Source of the DNA: an uncultured Oscillospiraceae bacterium
GTDB taxonomy: Bacteria; Bacillota; Clostridia; Oscillospirales; Oscillospiraceae
Length of the DNA stretch: 7,317 nucleotides
Reading direction: 5' to 3'
NCBI GenBank assembly: GCA_934668295.1
Contig: CAKUND010000096.1
Location: forward strand, 1-7,317
In this document: positions 4,548 through 7,317 of the stretch, in pieces
Layout: each line of letters begins with the position of its first letter
Numbering within the stretch: position 1 is the first letter of the stretch
Notes under the pieces: generated by a model
The model's database searches: none
Told to the model about the DNA's origin: nothing
What the model saw: the letters and a program-made list of their open reading frames with translations, nothing else
Translations under genes and position numbers: made by a program

Positions 4548-5869
4548 GCCTGTGCCTCCGGTTCATCAGAGAAGACTCTGGGGATCGCGTAGTCGTGCAG
4601 CTCCTGCAGCGCGCCCGCAATGTCCAGCGTGGGATACTTGCCGTCCGCATACAGGATCTTGCCGCGCACCATCGTCAGCGCAACATCGTGGCCGGAGGCC
4701 GCGTAGACCAGCTGGGACAGTACATTGTGGCACGGGATCAGGTGCGGCTGGTTGAAGTCCAGCAGGATGAGATCGGCGTCCATGCCGAGCTCAATGACGC
4801 CGCACTCGGCGCTTCTGCCCTGCGCTCTTGCGCCGCAGACCGTCGCCATCATGAGCGCGGCCTCTGCCGGCAGCGCCTTCGGGTCGCCGGTCTTGCCCTT
4901 GGCCATAAGCGCGGCGGCCTTGATCTCCTCAAACAGGTCGAGATTGTTGTTGGACGCAACGGAGTCGGTGCCGAGGCAGACGTTCATCCCGGCCCTGACC
5001 ATGCCAAGCACATCCGCGCAGCCGGAGGCCAGCTTCAGATTGCTGACCGGGCAGTGCGCCGCGGACACATGGCGCTTGGCCAGCAGCCGCATGTCCTCCT
5101 GCGTCACATGGACGCAGTGCGCCGCAACTGTCGGCACGTCGAACACATGGTGGCAGTCGAGCACCTGCGCAGGCGTCAGACCGTATTTCTCCACGCACTC
5201 GTCGTGCTCCTTTTTCGTCTCGGACAGGTGCACCTGCAGCTGCAGGCCGTTGTTGACGGCATACTCCGCCAGCGCATCCCAGAGCTGATACGTCGAGGTA
5301 TACTCTGCGTGGATGGACGCTTCGATCCTGATGCGGCCCTGGTCATAGTTGTGCCATTTGTCCTTGAGCGCGACCAGCTCCTGACAGGCCGGGAAGGTGT
5401 CGAAGCAGAAATCGTCTCCCAGGAACATGGACGTACCGCGGGAGATATTGGCCTTGATGCCGGACTCGGCCACGGCCTGGCAGATCTCGTCGCAGAAATA
5501 GTACATATCCGATACGCTCGTCGTGCCGAAGCGCAGCGCCTCGGCAATGGCAAGCGTCGTCGCCGCCTTGACGGCGCGGCCGTCGAGCCGGTCCTCGCGC
5601 GGGAAGATATAGTGCTGCAGCCAGTCCTGCAGATTGAGGTCGTCGGCATAGCCGCGCAGCAGATACATCGGCAGATGCGTGTGGCAGTTGATGAGGCCCG
5701 GCATCAAGACCATACCGGTCGCGTCGATGATCTTCTTCGGCTTTTCCTCGGGCGGCTTCTTCGCCATGTAGGCGATCTTGCCGTCGGTGACGCCGACGAA
5801 GGCATCCTGCCAGAGCGTCATCTGCTCGTTCATCGTAACGACGTTGACATGAGAAAATAAGGTGTCCAT
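4544..5869 (-). CDS. mtaD: Amidohydrolase of the MtaD type (5-methylthioadenosine / S-adenosylhomocysteine / 5'-deoxyadenosine deaminase)
   Basis: This cytosolic metal-dependent deaminase converts the adenine group of 5'-modified adenosines to hypoxanthine, feeding salvage of by-products of SAM and radical SAM chemistry. The 441-residue product has the subtype architecture: a small N-terminal beta domain, then PGLINCHTHLPM with metal ligands His63 and His65, QVHLSE with His214 and catalytic Glu217, AAHCVH with His251, and GTDSVASNNNLDLF with Asp302. Glu92 (PREDRL), Arg144 (ISRG) and His187 (IHAEYT) align by spacing with substrate-binding residues of the Thermotoga MTA/SAH deaminase, as I recall it. 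The start at 5869 has AGGAGGG 5 bases away; the longer open frame to 6115 only overlaps hemZ. It lies 14 bases after hemZ, a radical SAM gene, and overlaps the flippase start by 4 bases. Family is certain; exact substrate is not, as related chlorohydrolase-like proteins share these motifs. Confidence 0.87.
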   Translation of the reverse strand: MDTLFSHVNVVTMNEQMTLWQDAFVGVTDGKIAYMAKKPPEEKPKKIIDATGMVLMPGLINCHTHLPMYLLRGYADDLNLQDWLQHYIFPREDRLDGRAVKAATTLAIAEALRFGTTSVSDMYYFCDEICQAVAESGIKANISRGTSMFLGDDFCFDTFPACQELVALKDKWHNYDQGRIRIEASIHAEYTSTYQLWDALAEYAVNNGLQLQVHLSETKKEHDECVEKYGLTPAQVLDCHHVFDVPTVAAHCVHVTQEDMRLLAKRHVSAAHCPVSNLKLASGCADVLGMVRAGMNVCLGTDSVASNNNLDLFEEIKAAALMAKGKTGDPKALPAEAALMMATVCGARAQGRSAECGVIELGMDADLILLDFNQPHLIPCHNVLSQLVYAASGHDVALTMVRGKILYADGKYPTLDIAGALQELHDYAIPRVFSDEPEAQA

Positions 5870-5874
5870 AGAAG

Positions 5875-5881
5875 CCCTCCT
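5875..5881 (-). promoter_or_regulatory. mtaD: Ribosome binding site of the mtaD-type gene
   Basis: AGGAGGG on the minus strand lies 5 bases before the ATG at 5869, inside the 14-base gap after the hemZ stop. It decides the start against the longer open frame that runs back through hemZ. Confidence 0.85.
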
Positions 5882-5883
5882 GA

Positions 5884-7317
5884 TTATGGGTTCTGTTCGC
5901 GGAGTCCGCGCAGGATTGAGAAGATCTCGTCCTTCTGCTGCAGGATCGTGTCGATGCGGGAGATATAGTCCTGCGGAATTTTCGGGTTGTGGTAGCGGGC
6001 AAGCTTCTCCTCCGGGAAATTGATCTTGTTCATCCCGCCGCCGCCGAGAGAGAGGATGGTATGCAGCTCCTCCATCATGTATATGTTGTAAAGTCCGGTA
6101 TAGCCCGGCCGGCACCAGCCGGTGTTTTCAAAGCTGCCGGACATGTATTTCTGCCGGTAGAGGTAATACGGCTCATAGCCGCTGCGCCGCAGCGCATTCT
6201 CCGCGTCCGTGAGCATGGCGGCGACGGCCTCCTGCGAAGGAAGCTCCATCCGCGAGCCGAACAGCGCCGCGCCTTTTTTCAGCGCCAGCGTGTGGACCGT
6301 AATGTTGCTGGGGTTCAAGGCCAGCACCTGCCGGATGGAATCGGCGAAGCCGGCCGTGTCGTCAGCCGGAAGCCCCGCGATCAGATCCATGTTGATATCG
6401 TCGAACCCGGCCATGACCGCCTGCTCGTAAGCCTCGACGGTCTGCCGCGCCGTGTGCCGGCGGCCCACAGCCTCGAGCACCTTGTCGGACATGCTCTGGG
6501 GGTTGATGGAGATGCGCGTTGCGCCGCCATTTTTGATGACGCGGAGCTTTTCGGCGTCCAGCGTGTCGGGTCTTCCGCCCTCAACGGTGAATTCCAGACA
6601 GCGGGACAGATCAAAATGTGCGTTGATCGCGTCCAGCAGGCGCGCCATCTGCGCGCTCGAAAGCGTCGTCGGCGTGCCGCCGCCCATGTAGAGCGTGCGG
6701 ATGTGGAAGCCCGAGTCCTTTAACAATGCGCCGGTGTGCGCGATCTCACGCAGCAGCGCGTCCAGATACGCGGGCAAAAACGCCCCGAAGCGCTCGATGG
6801 ACTGACTCACGAACGAGCAGTACGCGCAGCGCGTCGGGCAGAACGGAATCCCAATATACACGGAAAGATCGTCCGCGTCAAGCTTCTTTGCAGCCTCGAC
6901 CGTATGCCGGGAGGCGTCGACACAGAGCTTCGCCCGCTCCGGCGAGACGAAATAGGTCTGCCGCAGCAGGCGCTCTGCGTCCTTTTCGCTGCCGCCCGCC
7001 ATCAGGCATTTTGTCGACAGCTTTGTCGGCCGCACGCCGGAGAGCGCCCCCCACGGCGGCGCGGCGGGAAGCACCTGCAGCGCGGCCAGATAATAGCTGC
7101 GCTGCAGAATGCGCCTTGTCGCGCGCACGTCGGCCTTCGCCAGCAGTACGCGGTTCGAGGCAAAGCCGGTCTTGCCCTGATACGTGACCTTTGCCGTAGC
7201 TGTCAGATAGCGCTTCCCGCGCGAGAGGGACGAGACGGTTCCGTCGCCGGTAAACGGCTCGGTGCAGAACTCGCTCGGCTCCTGCGCAAACAGCTGCAGC
7301 TGCAGCTGCTCGACCGG
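5884..7317 (-). CDS. hemZ: Oxygen-independent coproporphyrinogen III oxidase-like radical SAM protein HemZ (5' end outside the window)
   Basis: HemZ belongs to the HemN/HemW radical SAM family; its role in anaerobic haem synthesis is suggested for Bacillus but unproven. The frame is open from the window edge to the stop at 5884, giving 477 visible residues. Bacillus HemZ has about 500, so only a short N-terminal part is missing. An internal GTG at 7128 is not the start, as homologous sequence continues before it. Visible residues show PPWGALSGVRPTK (about 87-99), the characteristic HemZ N-terminal-domain motif, then GIPFCPTRCAYCSF with the cluster cysteines 160, 164 and 167 (CxxxCxxC), the SAM-binding YMGGGTPTTL (about 210-219), EFTVEGGRPDT (242-252) and the C-terminal GWCRPGYTGLYNIYMMEE. 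The fourth cysteine of genuine HemN (CxxxCxxCxC) is Ser, arguing against simple coproporphyrinogen oxidase activity. It is the first gene in view of the unit running to hup. Confidence 0.92.
   Translation of the reverse strand, partial: PVEQLQLQLFAQEPSEFCTEPFTGDGTVSSLSRGKRYLTATAKVTYQGKTGFASNRVLLAKADVRATRRILQRSYYLAALQVLPAAPPWGALSGVRPTKLSTKCLMAGGSEKDAERLLRQTYFVSPERAKLCVDASRHTVEAAKKLDADDLSVYIGIPFCPTRCAYCSFVSQSIERFGAFLPAYLDALLREIAHTGALLKDSGFHIRTLYMGGGTPTTLSSAQMARLLDAINAHFDLSRCLEFTVEGGRPDTLDAEKLRVIKNGGATRISINPQSMSDKVLEAVGRRHTARQTVEAYEQAVMAGFDDINMDLIAGLPADDTAGFADSIRQVLALNPSNITVHTLALKKGAALFGSRMELPSQEAVAAMLTDAENALRRSGYEPYYLYRQKYMSGSFENTGWCRPGYTGLYNIYMMEELHTILSLGGGGMNKINFPEEKLARYHNPKIPQDYISRIDTILQQKDEIFSILRGLREQNP
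7291..7308. repeat. Three tandem CAGCTG hexamers inside hemZ
   Basis: CAGCTG is repeated three times without a break within the hemZ coding sequence. On the minus strand it encodes alternating Leu-Gln (visible residues 4-9 of the product). The repeat unit is a multiple of three, so length changes would keep the frame. It may simply reflect a beta strand with alternating residues and a preference for CTG and CAG codons. Confidence 0.6.

Noticed and set aside
4529..5860. A 443-codon open frame on the plus strand opposite the deaminase gene
   Set aside because: It is the antisense shadow of a well-identified amidohydrolase; the composition is Arg/His/Val/Leu-heavy and no motif is recognisable.
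1..7317. Possible defence, toxin-antitoxin, CRISPR or mobile system in the window
   Set aside because: Every gene is a recognisable housekeeping family on one strand with tight spacing. MazG here is the two-domain pyrophosphohydrolase, and no toxin or antitoxin-sized gene lies beside it. No transposase, integrase, direct-repeat array or tRNA was found.

Overview
The window is an ordinary, tightly packed piece of a Gram-positive (Bacillota, class Clostridia) chromosome. All genes lie on the minus strand, so transcription runs from position 7317 towards 1. The visibly GC-rich coding sequence, strong AGGAGG-type ribosome binding sites, a SpoVB-type flippase, a HemZ-type radical SAM protein and the order flippase-mazG-hup all suggest a spore-former-lineage clostridium, perhaps of the Oscillospirales/Ruminococcaceae type. 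The lineage guess is inference; no rRNA gene or other decisive marker is present.

Layout in the direction of transcription. First unit: a 5'-truncated hemZ (5884-7317), an MtaD-type amidohydrolase (4544-5869), a SpoVB/YabM-like polytopic flippase (2928-4547), mazG (2129-2899) and the HU gene hup (1816-2091). Gaps are 14, -4, 28 and 37 bases, consistent with one operon. It ends at a strong intrinsic terminator (1775-1807). Second unit: a near-consensus sigma-A promoter (TTGACT-17-TATAAT, 1716-1744), a structured leader of about 70 bases, then rpsF (S6), ssb and rpsR (S18), closed by a hairpin terminator (532-559). Third: rlmH (31-513) starts 19 bases beyond the T-run of that terminator with no promoter visible between them. 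The first five codons of another gene follow at 1-15.

The functions are housekeeping: ribosomal proteins, replication/repair SSB, 23S rRNA modification, nucleotide-pool sanitation, nucleoid architecture, salvage of adenosine by-products and cell-envelope or spore-wall lipid transport. The conserved rpsF-ssb-rpsR order links translation with DNA maintenance, and its leader is the most interesting non-coding element: it carries a CCG-containing hairpin and a five-base sequence able to pair with the rpsF Shine-Dalgarno, a candidate for S6:S18 autoregulation.

I see no mobile element, CRISPR array, tRNA or rRNA gene, toxin-antitoxin pair, defence system or unknown gene cluster. I do not think this window holds an undescribed system. 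The points below are modest regulatory or specificity questions. No gene-free stretch exceeds 300 bases; the longest is the 178-base hup-rpsF gap, filled by the terminator, promoter and leader.
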